Source: Ancalomicrobiaceae bacterium
Lineage (GTDB): Bacteria; Pseudomonadota; Alphaproteobacteria; Rhizobiales; Ancalomicrobiaceae
NCBI GenBank assembly: GCA_031291575.1
Contig: JARLIT010000209.1
Span: 1 to 53,875 of the forward strand
Reading direction: 5' to 3'
Length of the DNA: 53,875 nucleotides
Under the pieces are notes generated by a model. That model did not search any database. It was not told where the DNA came from and worked only from the letters and a program-made list of their open reading frames with translations. This document shows, piece by piece, positions 1 to 8,707 of this stretch. The stretch's first letter is position 1. Each line of letters starts with the position of its first letter. The position numbers were made by a program, and so were the translations under genes.

Positions 1-2
1 AG

Positions 3-1547
3 GCGATGCGGGCGGGCAGCGTCAAGGCCGTCTGGATCATGGCGACCAATCCGGTGGACAGCCTGCCAGAGGCCGACAGCGTCCGGCAAGCGCTCGAAGC
101 CTGCCCGTTCGTCGTCGTCTCCGACGTGGTGCGCGCCACCGACAGGACGGTGCACGCGCATGTCCTGTTGCCGGCGGCGGCCTGGGGCGAGAAATCCGGC
201 ACGGTCACCAATTCCGAACGGCGCATCTCCCGCCAGCGCGCCTTTCTCGAGCCGCCCGGCGAAGCGCAACCGGATTGGTGGATCGTGGCCGAAGTCGCCC
301 GCCGCATGGGCCACGCCGAGGGCTTCGATTTTGCCTCGCCCGCGGCCGTCTTTCGCGAGCATGCGGCGCTCTCCGGCTTCCGCAATGACGGTTCGGTGCG
401 CGCCTTCGACATTGGCCTTCACGCGGACATCAGCGAGGCGGACTACGAGGCGCTCAGGCCGTTCCAATGGCCGGCGCGGCGGCATCGGCCGGGCGATGCG
501 CTTCCCGCAAATCCCGGACCTAGCCGCTTCTTCTCGGCCGGCGGCTTCCACACGCCCGACCGGCGTGGCCGCTTCGTGGCGACGCCCTATACGCCGTCGC
601 CGAAGGCCCCGAGCGCAGATTTCCCCTTCGTTCTGAATACCGGCCGCATCCGCGACCAGTGGCACACGATGTCGCGGACGGGGAAGACGCCGCGGCTGAT
701 GAGCCAATTCGCCGAGAGTTTCTGCGAGATCCATCCCGTCGACGCTGCCCGGCTCGGCATCGGTCCGGCCGATCTCGTCGAATTGACCAACCCGACAGGC
801 CGTGCGGTGGTGCGCGCGCTCGTTTCCGATCGGGTGCGGCCGGGCGAAGTGTTCGTGCCGATGCATTGGACCGGGCAGTTTTCCAGTGCGGCCCGCATCG
901 GCGCCGTCGTCGATGCCGCGGTCGATGCCGTCTCCGGCCAGCCCGGGCTGAAATATACCGCGGTCGCGGTCCGCCGCTTTGCCGCCGACTGGTATGGTTT
1001 CGGCGTATCGCTGGCGCCGCCGGAGCCTGCGGACGCCGCCTATTGGGCGCGGGCGAGGTCCGGGGCCGGCTATCGGCTGGAGTGCGCCGGGCACGGGGCG
1101 ATCGACGACGTCGAGGCCTTCGCGCGGCAGCGGCTGCGTTTGCCGAAGAATGCCGAGGTGATGTGGATGCACGATCGCGACCGGCGCATCGACCGGCTTG
1201 CCGGTTTCGATGGCGGGCGGCTGGTTGCGGCGCTGTTCGTCGGGCCCGAGCCGGTCGAGGCGGCGCGCGACTGGTTGATCGGCCGGCTCGGAACCGAGCT
1301 TTCCCCCCGCGACCGGGCGCGGCTGCTCGCTGCCCGGGCGGCGGAAGACGACAGCGATCCCGGCGCCACCGTCTGCGCCTGCTTCTCGATCGGGGTGAAC
1401 CAGATCAGCGAGGCCGTCGTCTGCGGCCGGGCGAGGACTGTCGCGGAAGTCGGCGAAGTGCTGAAGGCCGGCAGCAATTGCGGTTCCTGCCGGCCCGAGA
1501 TCGCCAGCATCATCGCGCGGGAGATCGTGCGGGAGGCGGCGGAATAG
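3..1547 (+). CDS. nasA: assimilatory nitrate reductase catalytic subunit, C-terminal part (5' end outside window)
   Basis: This is the 3' part of a molybdopterin oxidoreductase that reduces nitrate to nitrite in the cytoplasm. The reading frame is open from the first bases, so the start lies upstream of the window and the ATG at 6 is internal. The visible part holds the late molybdopterin domain (ATNPVDSLPEAD), the molydopterin dinucleotide-binding domain (LNTGRIRDQWHTMSRTGKTP), and a C-terminal BFD-like [2Fe-2S] module with its cysteines in CACFSIG and NCGSC. That C-terminal iron-sulfur extension is typical of NasA-type assimilatory enzymes and not of the periplasmic or respiratory ones. The family assignment is firm. 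The nitrite reductase and nitrate transporter genes usually found beside it would have to lie upstream. Confidence 0.9.
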   Translation, partial: AMRAGSVKAVWIMATNPVDSLPEADSVRQALEACPFVVVSDVVRATDRTVHAHVLLPAAAWGEKSGTVTNSERRISRQRAFLEPPGEAQPDWWIVAEVARRMGHAEGFDFASPAAVFREHAALSGFRNDGSVRAFDIGLHADISEADYEALRPFQWPARRHRPGDALPANPGPSRFFSAGGFHTPDRRGRFVATPYTPSPKAPSADFPFVLNTGRIRDQWHTMSRTGKTPRLMSQFAESFCEIHPVDAARLGIGPADLVELTNPTGRAVVRALVSDRVRPGEVFVPMHWTGQFSSAARIGAVVDAAVDAVSGQPGLKYTAVAVRRFAADWYGFGVSLAPPEPADAAYWARARSGAGYRLECAGHGAIDDVEAFARQRLRLPKNAEVMWMHDRDRRIDRLAGFDGGRLVAALFVGPEPVEAARDWLIGRLGTELSPRDRARLLAARAAEDDSDPGATVCACFSIGVNQISEAVVCGRARTVAEVGEVLKAGSNCGSCRPEIASIIAREIVREAAE

Positions 1548-1611
1548 GGCTAAACGCCTCCTGGCTGGAACGGGTTGTCGTCCCCGAGGCGAGGCGCAAA
1601 TGCGCAACACT

Positions 1612-1691
1612 CGTCATTGCGAGGCGGAGCCGAAGCAATCCAGTAACTATTTGAAAAAGCAGGATTGCTTCTGCTCACGCTCGCAATGACG
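1612..1691. repeat. palindromic intergenic repeat, copy 1
   Basis: This 80-base element has nested inverted arms. The outer arm CGTCATTGCGAG (1612-1623) pairs with CTCGCAATGACG (1680-1691). The inner arm GAAGCAATCC (1632-1641) pairs with GGATTGCTTC (1662-1671). Both arm pairs recur exactly at 49763-49853. It sits between convergent nasA and nemA, as is usual for REP/BIME-like elements. No gene overlaps it. Confidence 0.85.
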
Positions 1692-1720
1692 GAGTTGGAA
1701 TGCGGGCCGAGCTTGCGAGC

Positions 1721-2809
1721 CTACTCCGCCGCGACGGTGCCGCCGAGCGCCGGATAGTCGATGTAGCCCTTGTCTGTACCTCCGAAGAAGGTCGACGGGT
1801 CGAATGCGGTCAGCTCGGCGCCTCTGGCGAAGCGCTCGGCGAGATCGGGATTGGAAATGAACGGCTTGCCGAAGGCAACCGCGTCGGCGAGGCCGGAAGC
1901 GACTGCCTCGCTGGCTTTGTCAAATGTGTAGTCGCCGTTGACGATCAGGGCCGAGCCGATCGCCGCCTTGATCTTGCCAGCCAGTTGCAGCTCGGTGCCA
2001 ACCGGCTCGATGACGTGCACGAACGCGAGGCCGAAGCGCTTCAGGCTCGCCGCAGCATGGACAAACAGCGCCTCCGGGTTGGAGTCCGCCATGTCGTTGT
2101 AGGGATTGTGCGGCGAGAAGCGTACGCCGACGCCATCGCCCGACCCCCAGGCCGCCACGACCTGCTCCGTCACTTCGACGAGGAAGCGGACGCGGTTCTC
2201 GATCGAACCGCCGTAACGGTCGGTGCGCTTGTTGGAGCCGTCGCGCAGGAACTGGTCGATCAGGTAGCCGTTGGCGGCGTGGATCTCGACGCCGTCAAAG
2301 CCGGCCTCCTTGGCGTTTTTCGTCGCCTGGCCGTAGGCCTTGGCGATCCCGGGAAGTTCGTCCGCGTCGAGCGCGCGCGGCGTCTCGTACTCGGCTTTCG
2401 ACCAGTCGGGCAGATAGACGTGGCCGGCCGGACGGACGGCCGAGGCCGACACCGTTGCCTTGCCGCCAGGCTGATAGGCCGAATGGGAAATGCGGCCGGT
2501 GAACCACAGCTGCAAGACGATCTTGCCGCCAGCGGCATGCACGGCGTCGGTCACCTTCTTCCAGCCGGCGATCTGCTCGGGCGAGTGGATGCCCGGCGTA
2601 TTCGGATAGCCCTGGCCTTCGGGCACGATCTGGGTCGCCTCGGTAACGATGAGTCCAGCTGAAGCGCGTTGGGCGTAATAGGTTACGGTCTGATCGGTCG
2701 GCACGTTGCCGGCACCGGCGCGGTTGCGCGTCATCGGCGCCATGACGAGCCGGTTCTTTGCGGCGATCGAGCCGAATTTGGCAGGCGAGAACAGCGTCTC
2801 TGAAGTCAT
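1721..2809 (-). CDS. nemA: Old Yellow Enzyme family alkene reductase (NemA-like)
   Basis: This is an FMN-dependent ene-reductase of 362 residues, full length for the OYE family. Such enzymes reduce activated C=C bonds of enals, maleimides or nitro compounds with NAD(P)H and act in electrophile detoxification. The N-terminus shows the FMN-barrel start (KNRLVMAPMTRNRA). The substrate-binding pair is H177/N180 in EIHAANGYLIDQF with the proton-donor Tyr at 182, and the family signature RTDRYGGSIENR follows. The LQLW motif continues as FTGR where many members have HVGR, a small departure. It is convergent with nasA, with a palindromic repeat between them. No regulator gene such as nemR lies beside it. 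The exact substrate cannot be read from sequence. Confidence 0.9.
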   Translation of the reverse strand: MTSETLFSPAKFGSIAAKNRLVMAPMTRNRAGAGNVPTDQTVTYYAQRASAGLIVTEATQIVPEGQGYPNTPGIHSPEQIAGWKKVTDAVHAAGGKIVLQLWFTGRISHSAYQPGGKATVSASAVRPAGHVYLPDWSKAEYETPRALDADELPGIAKAYGQATKNAKEAGFDGVEIHAANGYLIDQFLRDGSNKRTDRYGGSIENRVRFLVEVTEQVVAAWGSGDGVGVRFSPHNPYNDMADSNPEALFVHAAASLKRFGLAFVHVIEPVGTELQLAGKIKAAIGSALIVNGDYTFDKASEAVASGLADAVAFGKPFISNPDLAERFARGAELTAFDPSTFFGGTDKGYIDYPALGGTVAAE

Positions 2810-3258
2810 ATCGGAATGATCCCTAGATCAAGGGGGCCAGGCAAACGCCCGGACCACGTCAGGCTTGACCGGGCAACGCGCCCGGCGGTGAATGGATTTG
2901 CCCCCGGCCGCACCAACGGTTGGCATCGGCGGGGGTATTTTGGCGCCCCTGTTCCAGGCTTGGAGGGCGCCGGATGGGCCACCACCCGACGACCGCAATC
3001 GGCAGCGTTGCCCAGAAGACAGGTGCCAACCGGATATAGTTCAGCAAACGCGAACCACAAGGCCCGTTTCACGCGTCAGCCCGGGCAAATTGGCGCACAG
3101 GCGTGGTGGAATCGCACCCGCCTCGATGGCCGTTAGCCGAGCGCGCAGACGCCGATGCGGTCTGGCGCGGCAACGCCAGTTTTGCCACGATCAGGGAGAA
3201 GAGTTAGCTAAATGAACTGACCGGCGAGTCGCGGATTTCACGTGAAAGGGTTGACGCA
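2810..3258. other. intergenic stretch with no supported gene
   Basis: This is the divergent spacer between nemA and the lytic transglycosylase gene, so it should hold both promoters, but I could not pick a convincing promoter for either. A 62-codon open frame on the minus strand (2859-3047) begins with a hydrophobic stretch (LAPVFWATLPIAVVGWW). It lacks a clear ribosome-binding site, and overlapping frames on both strands are open as well, so I do not call it a gene. Confidence 0.5.
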
Positions 3259-4452
3259 ATGAATTGCCTGAAATGGATATTTGCAGCTGGACTGATGGTA
3301 TTCGCGCCCCCAGCGCTTGCCGGCCCGGAATGCCACGGCGGCCAGTCTTTCGAGCAATTCCTGTCAGGCGTCCGCGCCGAAGCCGAGGCGGCTGGGATCT
3401 CCAAGGCGGCAATCGCCTCCGCGCTCGCCGGCGTCCACTTCGACGAGGCCATCGTCAGGCGCGATCACGGCCAGGGTGTCTTCCAGCAGACGTTCCTGCA
3501 GTTCTCCGACCGCATGGTGTCGGCAGACCGCATGTCGCGCGGCAAGAAGCTGCTCGCCGCCAACGCCGCGCTGTTTGCCCGCATCGAGAAACAGTACGGC
3601 GTGCCGGCGGAGGTCCTCGTCGCCTTCTGGGGGCTGGAGAGCGATTTCGGTGCCGACCATGGCAAGTATCCGGTGATCCAGTCGGTGGCGACGCTCGCCT
3701 ACGACTGCAGACGTGCCGACGTCTTCCACATCGAACTCCTCGATTCCATCCGGCTGGTCGAGCGTGGCCTAAGCCCGGCGGACATGGTTGGCGACTGGGC
3801 CGGCGAACTCGGCCACATGCAAATCTCGCCCCCGCAATACGTCAAATACGGCGTCGATTTCGACGGCGACGGCAAGGCGGACGTCATTCATTCCATCCCG
3901 GATGCGATGGCGACGGCGGCGAACTTCCTCGCCGGTGCCGGGTGGAAGCGCGGCCAACCGTGGCTGCAGGAGGTCCGGGTGCCGGCCGATATGGCGTGGC
4001 AGGAGACGGGCCTGTCGATCCAGCATCCGCGCGCCTACTGGGTCGAACAGGGCGTGACCGCCGCCTCGGGCGACCTGCCGGCGGACAAATTTCCGGCCTC
4101 GCTGGTGCTGCCGATGGGCCGGCACGGCCCGGCCTTCCTCGCCTATCCCAATTTCGCGGCCTATCTCGAATGGAACAAGGCCTATGTCTATTCGCTAACG
4201 GCCGGCTATTTCGCCACGCGGCTCTCAGGCGCGCCAGTCGTCAGCCACGCCTCGACGGTGACGCCGCTGACCTCGGCGGAGATCAAGGAGTTGCAGCTGA
4301 TCCTGAAGCGCATGGGATTGACCGATCAGCCGGCGGACGGACAGCTCGGCACCGATACGCGCGCAGCGGTCAAGCAGGCGCAATTGAAGCTGGGGCTTGC
4401 CGCCGATGGCTATCCCTCGGCCGAAGTGCTCGATCGCCTGCGCCGGCAGTAG
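3259..4452 (+). CDS. MltB-family lytic murein transglycosylase with C-terminal peptidoglycan-binding domain
   Basis: This periplasmic enzyme of 397 residues cleaves the MurNAc-GlcNAc bond with formation of 1,6-anhydroMurNAc. A Sec signal peptide ends near residue 22 (MVFAPPALAGPE) and has no lipobox, so the protein is probably soluble and not a lipoprotein like E. coli MltB. The SLT_2 domain spans about 25-310, with catalytic Glu127 in FWGLESDFGA and the family motif ELGHMQISPPQY. A PG_binding_1 domain covers about 325-395. The start is preceded by an AAAGGG ribosome site. The domain order matches the widespread alphaproteobacterial MltB-like proteins. It stands alone between divergent nemA and bioY. 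Confidence 0.92.
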   Translation: MNCLKWIFAAGLMVFAPPALAGPECHGGQSFEQFLSGVRAEAEAAGISKAAIASALAGVHFDEAIVRRDHGQGVFQQTFLQFSDRMVSADRMSRGKKLLAANAALFARIEKQYGVPAEVLVAFWGLESDFGADHGKYPVIQSVATLAYDCRRADVFHIELLDSIRLVERGLSPADMVGDWAGELGHMQISPPQYVKYGVDFDGDGKADVIHSIPDAMATAANFLAGAGWKRGQPWLQEVRVPADMAWQETGLSIQHPRAYWVEQGVTAASGDLPADKFPASLVLPMGRHGPAFLAYPNFAAYLEWNKAYVYSLTAGYFATRLSGAPVVSHASTVTPLTSAEIKELQLILKRMGLTDQPADGQLGTDTRAAVKQAQLKLGLAADGYPSAEVLDRLRRQ

Positions 4453-4598
4453 GTTGACGGAATGCCGGGATCCGGCCGGATTCCCACTGTGGGCGCCAGC
4501 GGATTAACACCAATTCCAAAGGCGATATTGCCTTTCGCAGCGGGTGACGGCATGGTCTGGCTCTTAACATTTCGGAAACTCCCGAGGAGTCGAACTTC

Positions 4599-5195
4599 AT
4601 GATGCGTTCCGTCATCGCCCCCGGCCTCGCCACGCTCGATCGCGTGTGGAGCGCACGCACCGAGGTCGAAAGGGTCACCCGGTTCGTGGTGCTCGCTGCC
4701 GTCGGCACGGTGCTGCTGTGGGCTGCTGCGAAAGTGCAGGTGCCGTTCTTCCCGGTACCGGCGACGCTGACCACCCTCGTCGTCGTGCTGATCGGCGCCT
4801 TCTACGGCTCGCGGCTGGGTGCGGCGACCATCCTCGCCTATCTGACCGAGGGCCTCGCCGGCCTGCCCGTCTTCGCCGGTACGCCGGAAAAGGGCATCGG
4901 CCTCGCCTATATGGTCGGACCGACCGGCGGCTATCTCATCGGCTATGTTGCCGCGGCCTTCCTGGTCGGCCTCCTCGTCGAACGCGGCTGGGGCCGATCG
5001 ATCGTCGCCATGATCGGTGCCGTTTTCGCCGGCAACGTCGCCCTCTATGCCGCGGGCATCGCGTGGCTCGGCTATCTGATCGGCTTCGACAAGGCGATCA
5101 CGTACGGGCTGGTGCCGTTCCTGGCAGCCGATGCCTTGAAGATCCTGATCGCGGCCGCCATCACGGTCGCAGCCAGCCGGCGGATCGCTCGCTGA
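4599..5195 (+). CDS. bioY: BioY biotin transporter (ECF S component)
   Basis: BioY is the membrane substrate-binding component of the biotin ECF transporter. The 198-residue protein has about six membrane segments. It carries the family motifs KVQVPFFPVPATLTTL near residues 48-63 and GPTGGYLIGY near 109-118. No bioM or bioN gene is adjacent, so this is a solitary BioY, which may work alone or share an energising module encoded elsewhere. I searched the 146 bases upstream for the alphaproteobacterial BioR palindrome (TTATMKATAA) and did not see one. A strong terminator follows the stop codon. Confidence 0.95.
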   Translation: MMRSVIAPGLATLDRVWSARTEVERVTRFVVLAAVGTVLLWAAAKVQVPFFPVPATLTTLVVVLIGAFYGSRLGAATILAYLTEGLAGLPVFAGTPEKGIGLAYMVGPTGGYLIGYVAAAFLVGLLVERGWGRSIVAMIGAVFAGNVALYAAGIAWLGYLIGFDKAITYGLVPFLAADALKILIAAAITVAASRRIAR

Positions 5196-5220
5196 GACGT
5201 ACGCCATTGAAACGAATTCG

Positions 5221-5252
5221 AAAGCGCCGGGCACGTCCCGGCGCTTTTGTTT
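5221..5252 (+). terminator. rho-independent terminator of bioY
   Basis: A perfect 11-bp stem, AAAGCGCCGGG (5221-5231) with CCCGGCGCTTT (5237-5247), encloses a 5-base loop. It is followed by a T-rich stretch and lies 25 bases after the bioY stop codon. Confidence 0.9.
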
Positions 5253-5353
5253 TCGTGGGGAGCTTGGAGCGAAGCGATTGCATGCATCGCTGCGAGGCTG
5301 TCATCTTGTGCGGCCCGGCCGGTTGACGGCAACTGGCTAGCAGGGAATCGCTC

Positions 5354-6046
5354 TCACCACCGCATCAGTCTTGGTGCGACGACGGCGCCGGCAAAGCCGC
5401 CGATGAGGAACGCCAGCGGATACCAGACCGCGACGAACAGGGGCGAATCCGCCGGGCAATGGGCGGCATAGGCGAGCGCGGTGACGGCAGTCGCCAGGAT
5501 TCCGGTGGCAAAGCCTGCGCCCGCCAGGTCGGTCGGGGCGGCGCGTCTCAGCACCGCGGCGAACAGGGCGAAGGGAATCACGGCGAAGGCCGGCACGAGG
5601 GTTACGCAGAAGCGCCAGTTGGGATCGGCGACGGTGGCGCCGATGTCGCCGAGCCCGCGTCCGGCTGCCGTAATGGCGGCGGCGGCGATAACAAGGCCGA
5701 GCGGGATGAGATAGGCGAGCCAGAGAACCTTCAGCCGGCGGCCCGGACGCGCCATGCGGCAATAGACGAGGCCGGCGGTGAGGCTCGCCAGCACGACGAA
5801 TCCATATTTGGCAAGGATCCTCCCCTCCATGACGGCGGCGGGGATGTCATCGCGGAAGCCGATCACTGCAGCGACCAGCACGATCGCTACCGCAAGCGCC
5901 GCCCCGGCGGCCAACAGACAGGCTCGCTCGATCCAATGCGGATTCACGCGGCGATGATCGGCCACGAGGCGGTCGATCAACTGGTCCGTATCCAAGAGCT
6001 GCCCCCCGTCGTTGCCGAGCGACGCCAAATGGCGACCCTCAGCCAT
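5354..6046 (-). CDS. nrsF: NrsF family (DUF1109) anti-sigma factor, membrane protein
   Basis: This 230-residue protein has six predicted membrane segments after a short cytoplasmic N-terminus (TDQLIDRLVADHRRV), the architecture of NrsF/DUF1109. In Caulobacter and Bradyrhizobium, NrsF holds the cognate ECF sigma factor inactive until oxidative or metal stress is sensed. I chose the ATG at 6046, which overlaps the end of the sigma factor gene by 8 bases (ATGGCTGA). A longer open frame reaches 6085 but would run back into the sigma gene. Gene order and overlap indicate translational coupling with the sigma factor at 6039-6614. The family assignment rests on topology, N-terminal motif and partner gene. 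Confidence 0.88.
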   Translation of the reverse strand: MAEGRHLASLGNDGGQLLDTDQLIDRLVADHRRVNPHWIERACLLAAGAALAVAIVLVAAVIGFRDDIPAAVMEGRILAKYGFVVLASLTAGLVYCRMARPGRRLKVLWLAYLIPLGLVIAAAAITAAGRGLGDIGATVADPNWRFCVTLVPAFAVIPFALFAAVLRRAAPTDLAGAGFATGILATAVTALAYAAHCPADSPLFVAVWYPLAFLIGGFAGAVVAPRLMRW

Positions 6047-6614
6047 TGCCGGCCATCGACGGCGCGCCGATGCCGAAGCGGGCAATCAGCCGCTTCATGC
6101 CGCGGTGGATGCCGACCTTGACGGCGGCCTGCGACATGCCGGCGGCGCCCGCGGCCTCGGCGATCGACAGCCCTCGCAGCTTGACCTCTTCGATCGGCCG
6201 ACGCAGGTTTGCCGGCAGGGTCGAGAGCAGGCGCTCGACGTCACGCGCCGCGTCAGCCTGATATGCCTCCGGTTCCGACATCAGCGTCTCGACCTCGTCG
6301 ATCGGGATCTTGCGCCGATTGTCGCCGACCGCGCGATAGTGGTCCACCAGCTTGTAGCGGGCGATGGCGTTCACCCAGGCGATCACCGGATAGGCGGGGT
6401 CGTATGTGTGCAGGCGGCCGTGCACGGCGATCAAGGTCTCCTGCAGGATATCGTCGAGTTCGGCAGCGCCGTTCGATCCCATGCGGGCGAGCATGCGGCG
6501 GATGTGGCCCTTGAGATGCACCGACAGGCGATCGAGCAGCTGGCGATAGGCCTTTCCGTCACCGGCCTGTGCGGCAGCCATGAATGCCGCAAGTTCGCGT
6601 TCTGTCGTCGACAT
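6039..6614 (-). CDS. ECF RNA polymerase sigma factor (SigF-like, paired with NrsF)
   Basis: This is a 191-residue extracytoplasmic-function sigma factor. Region 2 includes ELDDILQETLIAVHGRLHTY and the -10 recognition segment PVIAWVNAIARYKLVDHYR. Region 4 contains an HTH in RGLSIAEAAGAAGMSQAAVK followed by HRGMKRL. Its NrsF neighbour overlaps the 3' end, the arrangement known for stress-responsive SigF/EcfF-type factors of alphaproteobacteria. Such factors usually activate their own promoter. The spacer upstream does not show the GTAACC-N16-CGAA pattern described for Caulobacter SigF, so its recognition sequence is left open. No bufferin-type or methionine sulfoxide reductase target gene lies in this window. 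Confidence 0.93.
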   Translation of the reverse strand: MSTTERELAAFMAAAQAGDGKAYRQLLDRLSVHLKGHIRRMLARMGSNGAAELDDILQETLIAVHGRLHTYDPAYPVIAWVNAIARYKLVDHYRAVGDNRRKIPIDEVETLMSEPEAYQADAARDVERLLSTLPANLRRPIEEVKLRGLSIAEAAGAAGMSQAAVKVGIHRGMKRLIARFGIGAPSMAGNG

Positions 6615-6957
6615 CGACTACCCCCTGCAATGGTCCGATCCACTCCTACCCGCAAATACGGATGCAAGACGATTAACGTTTCGTCGCAGGGGGCTGAATT
6701 TTGCGTGAAAAACGGGTGAGACCCGGAGGTTCACCCGAGGGGCATCGGGCGGGCGTCGAGCGGTCGACCGGGGTCCGATGCGCATCGCGCCTGCAGCACG
6801 CTGTGTGACCGACAGGTGCCCAGTGCCCACCATTGGCGCGGATATCCGGCTGAAAGGCGCTGAACCGCGTGACGGATGCCTCCGTTCCAGAGCATTATCG
6901 GCTGACGTCAATTCCGACGTCACCAGACAGGCCGCATTTTTGAACGGGGAACATTCA
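6615..6957. other. divergent intergenic region upstream of the ECF sigma gene
   Basis: This spacer must hold the sigma-operon promoter on the minus strand and, if the gene at 6958 is real, a plus-strand promoter. I see no tandem repeat or strong hairpin. An open plus-strand frame from 6778 continues into the gene at 6958, but this part shows no protein-like composition and no ribosome site, so I treat it as non-coding. Confidence 0.4.
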
Positions 6958-7599
6958 ATGGCTCCACCACACGATTTCTGCATGCTCAGAGCCGCGGACC
7001 TGGTCGAAGCCGAATCCTCGGATTGCCAAGCAACAGCTGTCGCCCGTCGCAGGAGGGGCGCGAGCCGCCTCACCTTTCCACTCCTGTTGGCCGCGCTGAC
7101 TACGGCAGCCACTCCGGGTATGGCGATGGCAGCGAACGATCTGGAAATCGAACTGAATTTCGTCATTGTCAAAGATCGGATCACCCCCTGGCCGAAAAGC
7201 GGGATCACCAGCGTCCATAGCATGCTGGTGCGGCTTACCAGCACGAAGGATATCCATGTCGATTCGCAGTTCCGATTCACGCAGGCAAACGGCCAGATGG
7301 CTCTGCCGGCGAAGACATTTTCAGAAGACGCGCAACTCGGCTCGGCCGCAAGACACGTCGACTGGCATGTCGAAGGACCGCATACACTCAGGGGAGACTG
7401 GCGGATCGGCATCGATGGGTTTGCCGTACTGCGCGTCGATACGGGTGCGCAAGGCACGAGTTGCCAACTGAATGTCTCGTTTCGCCACGAAAATCATTCG
7501 GGCGTCATTCATTCAACGCTTGCGATCGCTCCCGGCGTCATGGGCACCTTCGGCAACTGGCGCGTCTCCGACGCTCGATGCCAAGTCCGTGGTCCCTGA
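6958..7599 (+). CDS. putative exported protein of unknown function
   Basis: I do not recognise this 213-residue protein. A GGGGAA ribosome site precedes the ATG at 6958, the start I chose over the open frame reaching 6778. A signal-like segment (four arginines, then LTFPLLLAALTTAA and cleavage near PGMAMA-AND at residue 58) lies unusually far from the N-terminus, so the real start may be later. The mature part is rich in beta-type residues (LEIELNFVIVKD, SMLVRLTSTKDIHVDSQFRF) and holds two cysteines near the C-terminus. Its base and codon use is less GC-biased than its neighbours, which could mean transferred DNA. It is convergent with the response regulator, 16 bases away. It may not be a functional gene. 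Confidence 0.5.
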   Translation: MAPPHDFCMLRAADLVEAESSDCQATAVARRRRGASRLTFPLLLAALTTAATPGMAMAANDLEIELNFVIVKDRITPWPKSGITSVHSMLVRLTSTKDIHVDSQFRFTQANGQMALPAKTFSEDAQLGSAARHVDWHVEGPHTLRGDWRIGIDGFAVLRVDTGAQGTSCQLNVSFRHENHSGVIHSTLAIAPGVMGTFGNWRVSDARCQVRGP

Positions 7600-7615
7600 C
7601 AGTTCGCTGGCGCTC

Positions 7616-8272
7616 TCACACCTTGTCGATCTGGTCGAAATCGATGCGCGAGGCTTCGATGACGGCTTGCGTGCGCGAGACGACGTTCAATTTGCGCAGG
7701 ATCTCCGACACGTGCGCCTTGATCGTGGTCTCGCCGACGTCGAGTTCGTGCGCGATCTGCTTGTTCAGCATGCCCTGCCGCAGCATCTGCAGCACCCGCA
7801 TCTGCTGCGGCGTCAATGTCGCCAGACGGGCGATCAGCTCCGTGTTGTCGAGGCCGGCCGTCGTCGGGCTCGTCCGCTCGTACCAGGTCGGCAGATACAC
7901 CGAACCGTCGAGAACGGTGGTGACGGCGGCGGCCAGTTCCGCCTTCTTCGCCGACTTCGCCACGTAGCCGGAAATGCCGTAGGCGAGCGCTTCGCGGATG
8001 ATCTTCGGCTCGTCGAGCGCGGAAACGACGAGAATCGGCAGGCGCGGAAAGCGCGTCCGCATCATGAGCAGCCCGTCGAAGCCGGATGTCCCCGGCATCG
8101 ACAGATCCAAGAGCGCCAGATCATAGCTGCGGCGGGTGGCGGCGATCATGTCGACAGCGGCGTCGATGCGGGTCGCCTCGTGGATTTCGGCCTTCGGATA
8201 GGCCGAACGGATCGCCAGCTGCAGCGCTTCGCGGAACAGCGGGTGATCGTCGATGATCAGAAATCTATGCAT
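7616..8272 (-). CDS. NarL/FixJ-family two-component response regulator
   Basis: This is a DNA-binding response regulator of 218 residues. The receiver domain occupies about 1-120, with the acidic pair D8/D9, the phosphoacceptor Asp56 in LALLDLSMPG and the conserved Lys in YVAKSAKK. A LuxR-type HTH follows at about 148-212 (LTPQQMRVLQMLRQG, then NKQIAHELDVGETTIKAHVS). No histidine kinase is encoded nearby, so it is an orphan in this window and its signal is unknown. The start at 8272 is the first ATG before a typical receiver N-terminus (HRFLIIDDHPLFREAL). Confidence 0.92.
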   Translation of the reverse strand: MHRFLIIDDHPLFREALQLAIRSAYPKAEIHEATRIDAAVDMIAATRRSYDLALLDLSMPGTSGFDGLLMMRTRFPRLPILVVSALDEPKIIREALAYGISGYVAKSAKKAELAAAVTTVLDGSVYLPTWYERTSPTTAGLDNTELIARLATLTPQQMRVLQMLRQGMLNKQIAHELDVGETTIKAHVSEILRKLNVVSRTQAVIEASRIDFDQIDKV

Positions 8273-8707
8273 GCCGGCAAGCCTCTGCTCGCCATTAGAT
8301 GCCTCGCGGCCCGGCTCGCAAGTCTATCTGATATTCGACTTTTGCCTAGTAAATTGCGTTGCAATCGCAACGTTCGGCAATTTCTGCAATATGCCATCGT
8401 CATATTCAATTTTGACCTGTGGGGTGCCCGGGCAATTCCGGGAAAGGCGTCGCGGCGGCGGGCCCCTGTATCCAGGCATCAATGTGCCTGAGGGCCCACC
8501 ATGGGCTCGCGCCGCCGCATTCTTACTGGCGACTTCGCGCACCTTCCGGTCAGCTCAAGCGCGATGCTGTCGCATGGACTCATGCGACAGCTGAATCAGC
8601 GCTCTATGCTTTGATAGAGTATCCTGCTCCAGGTCTCGGCTCGGCGCCAACTGGATGGATTTGGCACCGGCTCGCGCCCCGGCCAAACGGCGGGCAAACC
8701 GCCCCGA
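8273..8707. other. intergenic stretch with two hairpins between ssb and the response regulator
   Basis: No protein gene is supported here. An AT-rich patch at about 8325-8415 lies upstream of the response regulator and probably holds its promoter. Two short perfect inverted repeats lie closer to ssb: an 11-bp stem at 8566-8576/8581-8591 (arm GCTGTCGCATG, loop GACT) and a 6-bp stem at 8602-8607/8614-8619 (arm CTCTAT). Neither is followed by a T-run on either strand, so they are not ordinary terminators. Confidence 0.55.

Noticed and set aside
2859..3047. Possible 62-residue membrane protein on the minus strand
   Set aside because: One hydrophobic segment but no ribosome site, and other frames over the same bases are equally open.
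4453..4598. BioR operator upstream of bioY
   Set aside because: No TTATMKATAA-like palindrome was found in the spacer.
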